In this document: in pieces, positions 49,562 through 57,665 of the stretch
Layout: each line of letters begins with the position of its first letter
How positions within the stretch are numbered: position 1 is the stretch's first letter
Origin: Acinetobacter sp. LoGeW2-3
GTDB taxonomy: Bacteria > Pseudomonadota > Gammaproteobacteria > Pseudomonadales > Moraxellaceae
NCBI RefSeq assembly: GCF_002688565.1
Contig: NZ_CP024011.1
Span: 248,001-312,000 of the forward strand
DNA: 64,000 nucleotides
Reading direction: 5' to 3'
Made by a program: the position numbers and the translations under genes
Notes under the pieces: generated by a model
What the model was told of the DNA's origin: nothing
Database searches by the model: none
What the model saw: only the letters and a program-made list of their open reading frames with translations

Positions 49562-50845
49562 ATGACGACGCGTTTAAAGTCATTTATCGACATCGCTCCT
49601 GATTCAGATTTCCCTTTAGAAAACCTGCCTTATGGTATTTTCAGTGATGAGCAAAACGTCCAGCCACGTGCCGGGGTGGCACTCGGAGAATGGGTTGTGG
49701 ATCTGGGAGTATTGGAAGAAAAGGGTTATTTAAAGCTAAAAGAAGGTCAGCAATTTTTTAATCAGCCAACCTTGAATGCTTTTATTGAGTCGGGTAAAGC
49801 CAATTGGTCTAAAGTACGTACGGAATTACAAAAGTTACTCTCAGCCGATCATGCCGAATTGCGTGACAACAAAGAGCTACGTGATCAGGTTTTCTTGAAA
49901 CAGTCAGACGTCAAAATGCATCTGCCAGTCTATATCCCGGGCTATACCGACTTTTATTCATCGAAAGAACATGCCACTAATGTCGGCTGTATGTTCCGCG
50001 ATCCGAAAAATGCACTGTTAGCCAACTGGTCAGAACTTCCAGTCGGTTATAACGGCCGTGCCAGCTCCGTAATTGTCAGCGGTACAGAAATCGTACGCCC
50101 ATCAGGACAGATCAAATTACCGGATTCTGATCGTCCAGTTTTTTCAGCGTGCCGCAAACTCGACTTCGAACTGGAAACCGGCTTTATTATTGGCAAGCCA
50201 AATAACTTAGGCGAGCCCATTGCGATTGAAAATGCTTGGGATCATATTTTTGGCATGGTGCTATTCAATGACTGGTCTGCACGTGATCTGCAACAATGGG
50301 AATATGTACCGCTAGGTCCATTTAACGCCAAGACTTTTGCCTCTTCGATCTCGCCATGGATCGTAACCATGGAAGCGCTGGAACCATATAAAACCAGTTC
50401 ACCTGCTCAAGAGCCAAAACCTCTGGCTTATCTGCGTGAAGATAACAGCAGCAATAGCTATGACATTAACCTGTCGGTTGAAATTCAGCCTGAACATTCA
50501 GACCAGGCTGATGTCATCTGCGAAACCAATTTCAAATATATGTACTGGTCGATGGCACAGCAGCTGGCTCATCACACGATTGCAGGGTGTAATGTTCAGG
50601 TCGGTGATCTGATGGGTTCAGGCACAATTTCAGGCCCTACGCCAAATTCTTATGGTTCATTACTGGAAATCACCTGGAATGCAACCAAGCCGCTGACTTT
50701 GTCGAATGGTGAACAACGCACCTTCATTCAGGACGGCGACACCGTGATCATGAAAGGTCATTGTGAAAAAGAGGGTCTGCGTATCGGTTTCGGTGCTGTG
50801 AGCGGCAAAATCTTGCCAGCGATTGATTTCGGTTTTACTGAATAG
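49562..50845 (+). CDS. fahA: Fumarylacetoacetase
   Basis: Hydrolase of fumarylacetoacetate to fumarate and acetoacetate, 427 residues, the size of full-length FAH. Two-domain layout: N-terminal SH3-like domain (LPYGIFSDEQNVQPRAGVALG) and catalytic FAH domain with YTDFYSSKEHATNVG (catalytic His), LDFELETGFIIGKPN (metal Glu) and NDWSARDLQQWEYVPLGPF (metal Asp), and GDLMGSGTISGP. First gene of fahA-maiA-VOC-CoA-transferase. Confidence 0.95.
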   Translation: MTTRLKSFIDIAPDSDFPLENLPYGIFSDEQNVQPRAGVALGEWVVDLGVLEEKGYLKLKEGQQFFNQPTLNAFIESGKANWSKVRTELQKLLSADHAELRDNKELRDQVFLKQSDVKMHLPVYIPGYTDFYSSKEHATNVGCMFRDPKNALLANWSELPVGYNGRASSVIVSGTEIVRPSGQIKLPDSDRPVFSACRKLDFELETGFIIGKPNNLGEPIAIENAWDHIFGMVLFNDWSARDLQQWEYVPLGPFNAKTFASSISPWIVTMEALEPYKTSSPAQEPKPLAYLREDNSSNSYDINLSVEIQPEHSDQADVICETNFKYMYWSMAQQLAHHTIAGCNVQVGDLMGSGTISGPTPNSYGSLLEITWNATKPLTLSNGEQRTFIQDGDTVIMKGHCEKEGLRIGFGAVSGKILPAIDFGFTE

Positions 50846-50859
50846 TCCGGGGTGAAATC

Positions 50860-51504
50860 ATGACCATGCAACTGTATACCTATTTTCGGAGTTCGGCCGC
50901 TTACCGGGTTCGTATTGCGCTCAACCTGAAAGGACTCGAAGCAGAACATATCCCGGTTCATCTGGTGAACAATGGCGGCGAACAGCATAGTGAAACATTT
51001 CGTCGGGTCAATCCGGGTGAGCTGGTCCCTGCCTTAATTGAAGATGATTTCACGCTGACCCAGTCGCTCAGCATGATTGAATATCTGGAAGAAAAATTTC
51101 CGGAAACTCCCCTGTTGCCCGAGGATTTGCAACAGCGTGCGCTGATTCGGGCCTTCAGTCTGAATATCGCTTGTGACATTCATCCACTCAACAACCTGCG
51201 TGTACTTCAGTACCTTAGCAAAACCCTGAATGCCAGCGACGAACAGAAAACTGAATGGTACAGACACTGGGTTATCACCGGTTTAAAAGCACTTGAAGCT
51301 CAATTAACGCTTTCAAATGGCCAATTCTGTTTTGGAGATCAGCCTAGCCTTGCAGATTGCTGCCTGATTCCGCAAGTGTATAACGCTAAACGTTTCAACA
51401 TCGATCTTTCAGATTTTCCGAAAATTGAATCGATTTATGAATATTGCAATTCACTAGACGCATTTCAAAAAGCTGTACCTGAAGCGCAGCCCGATGCAGC
51501 ATAA
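50860..51504 (+). CDS. maiA: Maleylacetoacetate isomerase
   Basis: Zeta-class glutathione transferase, 214 residues. YFRSSAAYRVRIALNLKG is the zeta-class active-site motif (SSxxxRVRIAL), NPGELVPALIEDDFTLTQSLSMIEYLEE binds glutathione, and the helical domain with SLADCCLIPQVYNAKRFN follows. Converts maleylacetoacetate to fumarylacetoacetate for FahA. Starts 14 bp after fahA. Confidence 0.95.
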   Translation: MTMQLYTYFRSSAAYRVRIALNLKGLEAEHIPVHLVNNGGEQHSETFRRVNPGELVPALIEDDFTLTQSLSMIEYLEEKFPETPLLPEDLQQRALIRAFSLNIACDIHPLNNLRVLQYLSKTLNASDEQKTEWYRHWVITGLKALEAQLTLSNGQFCFGDQPSLADCCLIPQVYNAKRFNIDLSDFPKIESIYEYCNSLDAFQKAVPEAQPDAA

Positions 51505-51524
51505 GAATATATAAGGATATAACC

Positions 51525-52100
51525 ATGACCATTCAAATCGAAAAAATTCACCATGTCGCCTACCGCTGTAAAGATGCCAAAGAAACCGTGGAATGGTACA
51601 AAAAGAACCTGAACATGGACTTTATCCTGGCTTTTGCTGAGGATCATGTACCGTCTACCAAGGCTTTCGACCCGTATATGCATCTGTTTTTAGATGCAGG
51701 CAATGGCAATGTGTTGGCCTTCTTTGAACTGCCCACCCAACCGGAAATGGGCCGCGATGAAAATACCCCGAAATGGGTGCAGCATATCGCCTTAAAAGTG
51801 AAGGATCGTCAGGCACTGGTTCAGGCCAAAGAGCATCTGGAAGCCAATGGCGTAGATGTACTGGGCATTACCAATCACGGCATTTTCCATTCAATTTACT
51901 TCTTCGATCCAAATGGCCACCGTCTGGAACTGGCGTATGATGATGAAAAAGCATCGCAAAAAATTGCCATGATTACCGAAGAAATGAAATATGACATGCT
52001 GGAACAATGGAGCAAAACCAAACGCGCGCCTTCACATACCCACTTCCTGCATGCAGATGAATTAGACCACAGCGCTCGCGAAGCCAAGATGGACGCTTGA
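51525..52100 (+). CDS. VOC-family protein, candidate ring-cleavage dioxygenase
   Basis: A 191-residue vicinal-oxygen-chelate protein: two beta-alpha-beta-beta-beta modules with metal-ligand-type residues His10, Glu68, His87 and Glu135, spaced like those of glyoxalase I (5, 56, 74, 122 in E. coli), then a helical C-terminal tail of about 50 residues. It lies 20 bp after maiA and 21 bp before the CoA-transferase genes, with an AAGGATA ribosome-binding site, so it belongs to the tyrosine pathway operon. The homogentisate 1,2-dioxygenase (cupin-type HmgA) expected in this operon is missing, and VOC folds include extradiol dioxygenases, so it may open the homogentisate ring. An accessory role is the alternative. 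Confidence 0.8.
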   Translation: MTIQIEKIHHVAYRCKDAKETVEWYKKNLNMDFILAFAEDHVPSTKAFDPYMHLFLDAGNGNVLAFFELPTQPEMGRDENTPKWVQHIALKVKDRQALVQAKEHLEANGVDVLGITNHGIFHSIYFFDPNGHRLELAYDDEKASQKIAMITEEMKYDMLEQWSKTKRAPSHTHFLHADELDHSAREAKMDA

Positions 52101-52121
52101 ATTTTAAGATAAGGATTTCTG

Positions 52122-52823
52122 ATGAATAAAGTCGTTGCCAATGCTCAGGAAGCTTTAGCGGATATCGTGGCAGATCATCAAATGCTCGCCGTTGGCGGAT
52201 TTGGTTTATGCGGTATCCCTGAAGCACTCATTGACGCTTTAAAAAATACTGGTGTGATTGGCCTGACCTGCATTTCTAATAATGCCGGTGTGGATGATTT
52301 TGGTTTGGGCAAATTGCTGCAAACCAAGCAGATCAAAAAAATGATTTCTTCTTATGTCGGTGAAAATAAAGAATTTGAACGCCAATATCTGAATGGTGAA
52401 CTGGAAGTGGAACTGACTCCTCAAGGTACACTGGCAGAAAAACTGCGTGCTGGCGGTGCTGGAATTCCTGCTTTCTACACTCAAACAGGTGTCGGCACAT
52501 TGGTTGCCGAAGGCAAAGAAGTCCGTGAATTTGAGGGTAAAGAATTTATCCTGGAAAAATCATTAACCGCAGACGTGGCATTGGTTAAAGCCTATAAAGC
52601 GGATAAGGCTGGCAATCTGGTCTTCCGTAAGACTGCGCGTAATTTCAATCCTGAATGTGCCATGGCCGGAAAAATCACTGTGGCTGAAGTTGAACAGGTT
52701 GTAGAGATTGGTGAACTTGATCCGGATGATATTCATCTACCTGGAATTTATGTAAACCGAATCATCGTCAATGCTTTACCGGAAAAGCGCATTGAGCAGA
52801 TGACCTTAAAGGCAGGAGCATAA
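52122..52823 (+). CDS. 3-oxoacid CoA-transferase subunit A
   Basis: Alpha chain of a two-subunit CoA-transferase, 233 residues: [16 protein letters not shown] glycine loop, [15 protein letters not shown], and [18 protein letters not shown]. It is the ScoA/AtoD type. In this operon its likely substrate is the acetoacetate released by FahA, converted to acetoacetyl-CoA with succinyl-CoA as donor. Confidence 0.92.
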   Translation: MNKVVANAQEALADIVADHQMLAVGGFGLCGIPEALIDALKNTGVIGLTCISNNAGVDDFGLGKLLQTKQIKKMISSYVGENKEFERQYLNGELEVELTPQGTLAEKLRAGGAGIPAFYTQTGVGTLVAEGKEVREFEGKEFILEKSLTADVALVKAYKADKAGNLVFRKTARNFNPECAMAGKITVAEVEQVVEIGELDPDDIHLPGIYVNRIIVNALPEKRIEQMTLKAGA

Positions 52824-52825
52824 TC

Positions 52826-53473
52826 ATGGCTTGGACTCGAAATGAAATGGCTCAGCGTGCGGCACAGGAACTTGAAGATGGTTTCTATGTCAATCTCGGT
52901 ATTGGCTTACCAACACTGGTAGCCAACTATATTCCAGAAAATATCAACGTCTGGCTCCAGTCTGAAAATGGTCTGCTAGGCATTGATGAATTCCCGACTG
53001 CAGAAACAGTTGATGCAGACCTGATCAATGCCGGTAAACAGACAGTCACTGCTCGTAAAGGTGCAGCTTTCTTCTCAAGTGCTGAATCCTTTGCCATGAT
53101 TCGCGGGGGTCATGTCAATATCGCAATTTTAGGCGCGATGGAAGTCTCCGAAACAGGTGATCTGGCTAACTGGATGATTCCGGGCAAGAAAGTCAAAGGT
53201 ATGGGCGGTGCTATGGATCTAGTGGCAGGTGTGCAGAAAGTCGTAGTGCTAATGGAGCATACGGCGAAAGACGGTTCCCCAAAAATTGTTCCTCAATGTA
53301 CCTTGCCCCTGACCGGTAAAGGTGTCGTCAACCGAATCATTACGGATCTCGGTGTTATGGATATTACTTCACGCGGAGTGTTTCTGATAGAACTCGCTCA
53401 AGATGTCACGCTGGAACAGATCAAAGTTGCGACTGGAGTGGAGCTGATTACGGATAGACTTGAGGCTGCCTGA
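52826..53473 (+). CDS. 3-oxoacid CoA-transferase subunit B
   Basis: Beta chain, 215 residues, 2 bp after the alpha chain. Catalytic Glu in [26 protein letters not shown] and [19 protein letters not shown] are family motifs. Together with the A chain it completes tyrosine breakdown to central metabolites. Similar in layout to pcaIJ but not identical, so the two pairs are paralogues with different 3-oxoacid substrates. Confidence 0.92.
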   Translation: MAWTRNEMAQRAAQELEDGFYVNLGIGLPTLVANYIPENINVWLQSENGLLGIDEFPTAETVDADLINAGKQTVTARKGAAFFSSAESFAMIRGGHVNIAILGAMEVSETGDLANWMIPGKKVKGMGGAMDLVAGVQKVVVLMEHTAKDGSPKIVPQCTLPLTGKGVVNRIITDLGVMDITSRGVFLIELAQDVTLEQIKVATGVELITDRLEAA

Positions 53474-53493
53474 TCTTTTTAGGCTGAATATTC

Positions 53494-53520
53494 AAAGCAG
53501 CTAAGGCTGCTTTAATTTCG
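53494..53520 (+). terminator. Terminator after the CoA-transferase genes
   Basis: AAAGCAGC and GCTGCTTT (53494-53501 and 53506-53513) with a TAAG tetraloop, followed by AATTT. Confidence 0.65.
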
Positions 53521-53833
53521 CCTCCGCAATATCACTTCTGCAGTCATCTTATCCAGGTCAGAGTTTTTTATAATTCCCTATAAAGGAGGTAAAGAAAGAA
53601 CAGATCAGCTTTATAAATATAATTTAACTCAGTCCAAAAATTAAATTACCTTTATTTCTATATTCAACTTAATTTGCAGAAGTACTCATTCTTTTTTCTC
53701 TACTGTGTTTTCATCAAGCTAAATTGAATTCCTAAAATCTAAAAACCTTCTCACTCTATTTTTGTAATTACTATCTGATAAATAAAAATAATTATGATAA
53801 TAAAATTATACATATCGAGAAAATCCGACCAAT

Positions 53834-53856
53834 AAAAAAGCCACTTGCGTAAGTGG
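53834..53856 (-). terminator. Terminator of a tmRNA-like gene
   Basis: CCACTT/AAGTGG (53841-53846 and 53851-53856) with a GCGT loop is followed on the minus strand by a C and six T residues. It lies just past the CCA end of the tmRNA-like fragment at 53877. Confidence 0.7.
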
Positions 53857-53876
53857 ATGATTTATAAGAAGAATTT

Positions 53877-53912
53877 TGGTGGAGGTGGCGGGAGTTGAAC
53901 CCACTAAAGCTT
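53877..53912 (-). other. 3' end of a tmRNA/tRNA gene, probable attachment site
   Basis: On the minus strand the sequence has a T-arm (GTGGG TTCAACT CCCGC at 53888-53904), the acceptor 3' strand CACCTCC, discriminator A and CCA. The sequence is very close to the end of bacterial tmRNA (ssrA). The gene body is absent: no 5' acceptor or tag-encoding region is found upstream on this strand, where a LysR gene lies instead. A natural terminator follows. This is what remains of an ssrA 3' end displaced by an integrative element. Confidence 0.65.
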
Positions 53913-54130
53913 AACACTATCACAACCTATCAAATATAAGTATTTGTATTTTAAAACATTTACTTAATTTCATTTGATAGTCTGTGATAGACTTTTGAAA
54001 AAGTGTGGCAAAAAATGTGGCAATTAATTTTACCCAATGTGAACCCGAATTTGATTTAGTGCATTGAATCATAAAACTAATATTGTCTAAATCCCGCCCC
54101 AAGATAATGCAATGATAAAAATTCGGAGAA
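53913..54130. other. Putative integration scar DNA
   Basis: AT-rich DNA next to the tmRNA-like 3' end. It has a 12-bp-spaced direct repeat TGTGGCA (54004-54010 and 54016-54022) and an inverted repeat near CTATCACA...TGTGATAG (about 53926-53933 and 53983-53990), the kind of arm sites seen beside integrase attachment sites. No integrase gene is present in the window. Confidence 0.4.
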
Positions 54131-55048
54131 CTAACTGTAATAAGAGATTCTTTTCTTTGAGAATCTCTCGAGTTGCTTCAAGAACCCTTCAAAATAATCT
54201 TTCTGCTTTTCTTCACTTCTATATCCTGCATATAAGGTTCGGCGTAATCCTTCAGGTGAAACACACTCTAAACGACGCGACGTAACCCACCCCTTCTTTT
54301 CATATTCATTTACCACCCAATCTGGCAATGCTGCAATCCCCCGACCACTTGCAACAAGCTGGATCAACATTTGGGTTAAGTCGGTAGTACGGATTTGCTT
54401 TGGCATGATGTTCTCTGGAATAAACAAACGTGACATGATATCCAATCGATGCTTGTCTACTGGATAAGTGATCAGGGTTTCTTCTGCCAGTTCTTGTACC
54501 GTAATCTCTTCGGCACGTACCAACGGATGTGTATTAGATAAAACTAGCCGAGATTCATACTCAAAAATTGGGAAATATTCGATTCCCTTCATTGCTATTG
54601 GATCAGCAGTAATTAGCAGATCAAACTCTCCTGTTTGCAACAGCTCATGTGGATTAGCTTCAAAACCGGAAGCAAAATCTAAATCAACATCAGGATATTG
54701 ACTACGGTACTGATTCAAAAGTGGCATGAGCCAATCGAAACAACTATGGCACTCTGAGGAAAAAACAATGCGACCTGTCTGCCCATGAACAATACGGGTA
54801 ATGTCACTTTGTGCTATTTGAACTTGTGGCAATACCTCATCGGCCAATTTCAATAGACGTAAACCCACATTAGAGAAACTGATAGGACGTGTACGACGAT
54901 TGACCACTTCTACACCAAACCATTGATCTAGCTCTCGCAACTGGTGAGATACAGCCGAAGGAGTCAGACATAGGTCACCTGCTGCTGCAACCAATGAACC
55001 GTGCTCTCTCAAGGCTGTCAGTGTTTTTAAATGTCGTATTTCTATCAT
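54131..55048 (-). CDS. LysR-family regulator, MetR-like
   Basis: A 305-residue LysR protein: N-terminal HTH (IEIRHLKTLTALREHGSLVAAAGDLCLTPSAVSHQLRELDQWFG) and a periplasmic-binding-like effector domain. The whole-length resemblance is to MetR, the homocysteine-responsive activator of methionine synthesis genes (FSSECHSCFDWLMPLLNQYR and GRGIAALPDWVV are MetR-like). ATG at 55048 has GGGA upstream; the earlier TTG at 55063 is not needed. Its closeness to the methionine synthase genes supports a methionine-regulatory role. Confidence 0.85.
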   Translation of the reverse strand: MIEIRHLKTLTALREHGSLVAAAGDLCLTPSAVSHQLRELDQWFGVEVVNRRTRPISFSNVGLRLLKLADEVLPQVQIAQSDITRIVHGQTGRIVFSSECHSCFDWLMPLLNQYRSQYPDVDLDFASGFEANPHELLQTGEFDLLITADPIAMKGIEYFPIFEYESRLVLSNTHPLVRAEEITVQELAEETLITYPVDKHRLDIMSRLFIPENIMPKQIRTTDLTQMLIQLVASGRGIAALPDWVVNEYEKKGWVTSRRLECVSPEGLRRTLYAGYRSEEKQKDYFEGFLKQLERFSKKRISYYS

Positions 55049-55131
55049 GTAAATCCCAAACAATAACTATAATGTCAGAAAAGCCCACACTGAGTGAGCC
55101 TGTTCTTCATATCAAATTAATTGAATATCTC

Positions 55132-55932
55132 TTAACTCAATCCTTTAAATATGAAAAAGCATCCAACGATACTTAACAATACCGCAAAACATTTTTTCAG
55201 CATTTGCGGTGATAAAGCATGTGCTGTTTTTGCACCCAACTTAGCTGTAAAGAAACTCATCAGGCTAATGCCTAAGAATGCATAAGTATGTACATAGCCA
55301 ATACTGTTGGGCACAGCAGCATGTGCTTTCATCCCAAAAATCATAAAGCCTAAAGCACCAGCAATCGCAATGGGTAAACCACAAGCGGCAGATGTTCCCA
55401 CTGACTTTTGCATGACGACGCCATAACGGTTGAGATACGGGACGGTTAAACTGCCACCACCGATCCCAAAAATAGCTGAAGCCACCCCAATCACTGAACC
55501 TGCAGCCACCTGCTTACCGGTTGAGGGCAACGTTCTGCTTGAGTCGACAGCCTTTTTAGCCCCCATGAACATGCTATATGCCACCCAAATCAAGAATAAA
55601 CCAACGATGAGTTGAAGATGTATTCCTGAGAGCCATCCTGCAATCGCCGCACCTGCAAAACAGCCAATTGCCATCGGTGGCGCCAGATTTTTAAATACCG
55701 ACCATATCACTGCACCATTTTTATGGTGTGCCATGAATGAACTGATTGATGTCACAACAATGGTGGCTAATGAGGTTCCTAATGCCAAATGCATGATCAC
55801 ATCAGGACTGTAGTCCATCTGAGTAAAAACAATAAAGAGTAATGGGACGATGATCGTTCCACCACCGACACCAAAGAGACCAGCCGCAAATCCTGCAAGC
55901 GCCCCGATGACTAAAAAAATAATAAGTTCCAC
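55132..55932 (-). CDS. TauE/SafE-family membrane transporter
   Basis: A 266-residue membrane protein with about 8 hydrophobic segments, and the family's duplicated glycine-rich motifs GLFGVGGGTIIVPLL (near residue 20) and AIFGIGGGSLTVPYL (near residue 160). TauE/SafE proteins are proposed exporters of sulfite or organosulfonates. Start is GTG at 55932 with AGGATATC upstream. Placed among methionine-synthesis genes, it may move a sulfur compound linked to that module; this is inference. Confidence 0.85.
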   Translation of the reverse strand: MELIIFLVIGALAGFAAGLFGVGGGTIIVPLLFIVFTQMDYSPDVIMHLALGTSLATIVVTSISSFMAHHKNGAVIWSVFKNLAPPMAIGCFAGAAIAGWLSGIHLQLIVGLFLIWVAYSMFMGAKKAVDSSRTLPSTGKQVAAGSVIGVASAIFGIGGGSLTVPYLNRYGVVMQKSVGTSAACGLPIAIAGALGFMIFGMKAHAAVPNSIGYVHTYAFLGISLMSFFTAKLGAKTAHALSPQMLKKCFAVLLSIVGCFFIFKGLS

Positions 55933-55976
55933 GATATCCTGACTTTTAAAGGATTGAATATTGAAGCAATGAACGG

Positions 55977-56471
55977 TTAAACCGTTTCCAGTTGACCGAC
56001 CTGATGATAGGCACGATTAAAATAGACCAGGCTTTCCTCTTGCTGGCTTTGTTTGATGGCTAATACACGACATAAGAAAATGCTATGTGTGCCAACATTT
56101 TTAATCTCTTCTATCTTGCAATCAAAACTTACCAAAGCATCTTCTAAAATCGGAGCACCTGTTTTGAGTGTGGTCCAACACCCAAGTTTGAAGCGGTCTT
56201 CAGAATTGAATTTGCTTGAAGCAAAAGCATTGGAGATATGTTCATGCTGTGTGCTGAGTACATTCACAGATAGCACTTTATTTTCAATAAAATGTGCATG
56301 AGAACGAGAGGATTGATTCATACAAACCAGCAATGTCGGCGGTGTATCGGTTACGCTACATACCGCTGATGCAGTAAAGCCATGCATCCCTGCTGTCCCT
56401 TGTGTGGTTATTACATTCACAGCAGTCGTCAACAAAGACATAGCGTTTCTAAAATCTGTTGCTTCAATCAT
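55977..56471 (-). CDS. Flavin reductase-domain protein
   Basis: A protein of about 164 residues of the HpaC/FRP-DIM6 flavin-binding group: AMSLLTTAVNVITTQGTAGMHGFTASAVCSVTDTPPTLLVCMNQSSRSH near the N-terminus, VSFDCKIEEI and the HSIFLCRVLAI segment. These proteins use NAD(P)H to make free FMNH2 for an oxygenase. Start could be 56471 or 56480. It lies 98 bp downstream of the methionine synthase gene on the same strand, so it may supply reduced flavin to the oxygen-dependent MesD/MesX reaction. Confidence 0.83.
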   Translation of the reverse strand: MIEATDFRNAMSLLTTAVNVITTQGTAGMHGFTASAVCSVTDTPPTLLVCMNQSSRSHAHFIENKVLSVNVLSTQHEHISNAFASSKFNSEDRFKLGCWTTLKTGAPILEDALVSFDCKIEEIKNVGTHSIFLCRVLAIKQSQQEESLVYFNRAYHQVGQLETV

Positions 56472-56568
56472 CTCTTTCATCTCAAATGTATATATCACGT
56501 GGTGATGCTGAAAGCAGGACAAATGATCTAGCTACTATTTGCCCTGCTTAGCTTCAGACTACGTTTGA

Positions 56569-57597
56569 TTATGCCTCTAGTTCTTTACGAACAATGGCAG
56601 CACCTGCACTTAACGCTTCAAGCTTGCCACGTGCAACATTACGAGATAAAGGTGTCATACCACAGTTGGTTGAAGGATAAAGCTTGTCTGCATCGACGAA
56701 CTGAAGTGCTTTACGCAATGTGTTTGCGACTTCTTCAGGAGTTTCTATCTGATTGGTAGCCACATCAATCGCACCCACCATCACTTTCTTGCCACGAATC
56801 AATTCAATCAGATCCATCGGTACACGTGAGTTTTGGCACTCTAAGGACACAATATCAATCTTGGATTTTTGCAGTTTCGGGAAAGCTTCTTCGTACTGAC
56901 GCCATTCTGAACCCAAGGTCTTTTTCCAGTCTGTGTTGGCTTTAATACCATAGCCATAGCAAATGTGAACGGCTGTTTCACATTTCAGACCTTCAAGCGC
57001 GCGTTCCAGAGTTGCCACACCCCAGTCATTCACTTCATCAAAGAACACGTTAAATGCAGGTTCATCGAACTGGATGATGTCTACTCCTGCTGCTTCAAGT
57101 TCCAGAGCTTCCTGATTCAGAATCTTGGCAAATTCCCAGGCCAGTTTTTCACGGCTCTTATAGTGACCATCGTACAATGTATCAATCATAGTCATTGGAC
57201 CAGGTAATGCCCATTTGATCGGTTGATCGGTTTGACTGCGCAGGAACTTGGCATCCTCAACAAAGACAGGCTGTTTACGAGAAACTTCACCGACCACTGA
57301 AGGTACGCTGGCATCGTAACGGTTACGGATACGAACGGTTTCACGCTTGTTAAAATCCACACCGTCAAGGTGTTCAATAAAGGTGGTCACAAAGTGCTGA
57401 CGGGTTTGTTCACCATCGCTGACAATATCAATGCCTGCTTGACGTTGTTCATGTAAAGATAACTTCAGTGCATCACGTTTCGCCTCAAGTAGTTCTTCAC
57501 CTTCAAGTTTCCACGCAGACCACAGCTTTTCAGGTTCAGCAAGCCAAGATGGTTTCGGTAAGCTGCCTGCTGTTGAGGTCGGAAGTAAAATTGCCAT
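56569..57597 (-). CDS. mesD: Core methionine synthase MesD
   Basis: A 342-residue protein equivalent to the catalytic C-terminal half of MetE without its N-terminal folate-binding half. Zinc-ligand-type residues His211 and Cys213 (AVHICYGYG), Glu253 (SLECQNSR) and Cys312 (STNCGMTPLSRN) are present; IQFDEPAF binds homocysteine. Paired with a DUF1852 gene it fits MesD, a family shown genetically to need neither methyl-folate nor cobalamin, but DUF1852 and oxygen. ATG at 57597 (AAGAAGA upstream) is chosen; the longer reading overlaps the DUF1852 gene. The methyl donor is unknown. Confidence 0.9.
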   Translation of the reverse strand: MAILLPTSTAGSLPKPSWLAEPEKLWSAWKLEGEELLEAKRDALKLSLHEQRQAGIDIVSDGEQTRQHFVTTFIEHLDGVDFNKRETVRIRNRYDASVPSVVGEVSRKQPVFVEDAKFLRSQTDQPIKWALPGPMTMIDTLYDGHYKSREKLAWEFAKILNQEALELEAAGVDIIQFDEPAFNVFFDEVNDWGVATLERALEGLKCETAVHICYGYGIKANTDWKKTLGSEWRQYEEAFPKLQKSKIDIVSLECQNSRVPMDLIELIRGKKVMVGAIDVATNQIETPEEVANTLRKALQFVDADKLYPSTNCGMTPLSRNVARGKLEALSAGAAIVRKELEA

Positions 57598-57665
57598 AAC
57601 TAATCTTCTTTCTTTAAATTCGCAAATCTGTAAATATCTTGAGTAGCTTAAGCAGCTTGGTTTTT

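Noticed and set aside
53877-53950. Complete tRNA gene
   Set aside because: Only the T-arm and acceptor 3' strand are present; no D-arm, anticodon arm or 5' acceptor strand can be found upstream on the minus strand.
53920-54102. 60-codon minus-strand ORF
   Set aside because: It lies within repeats and AT-rich scar DNA, has no ribosome-binding site and resembles no protein I know.
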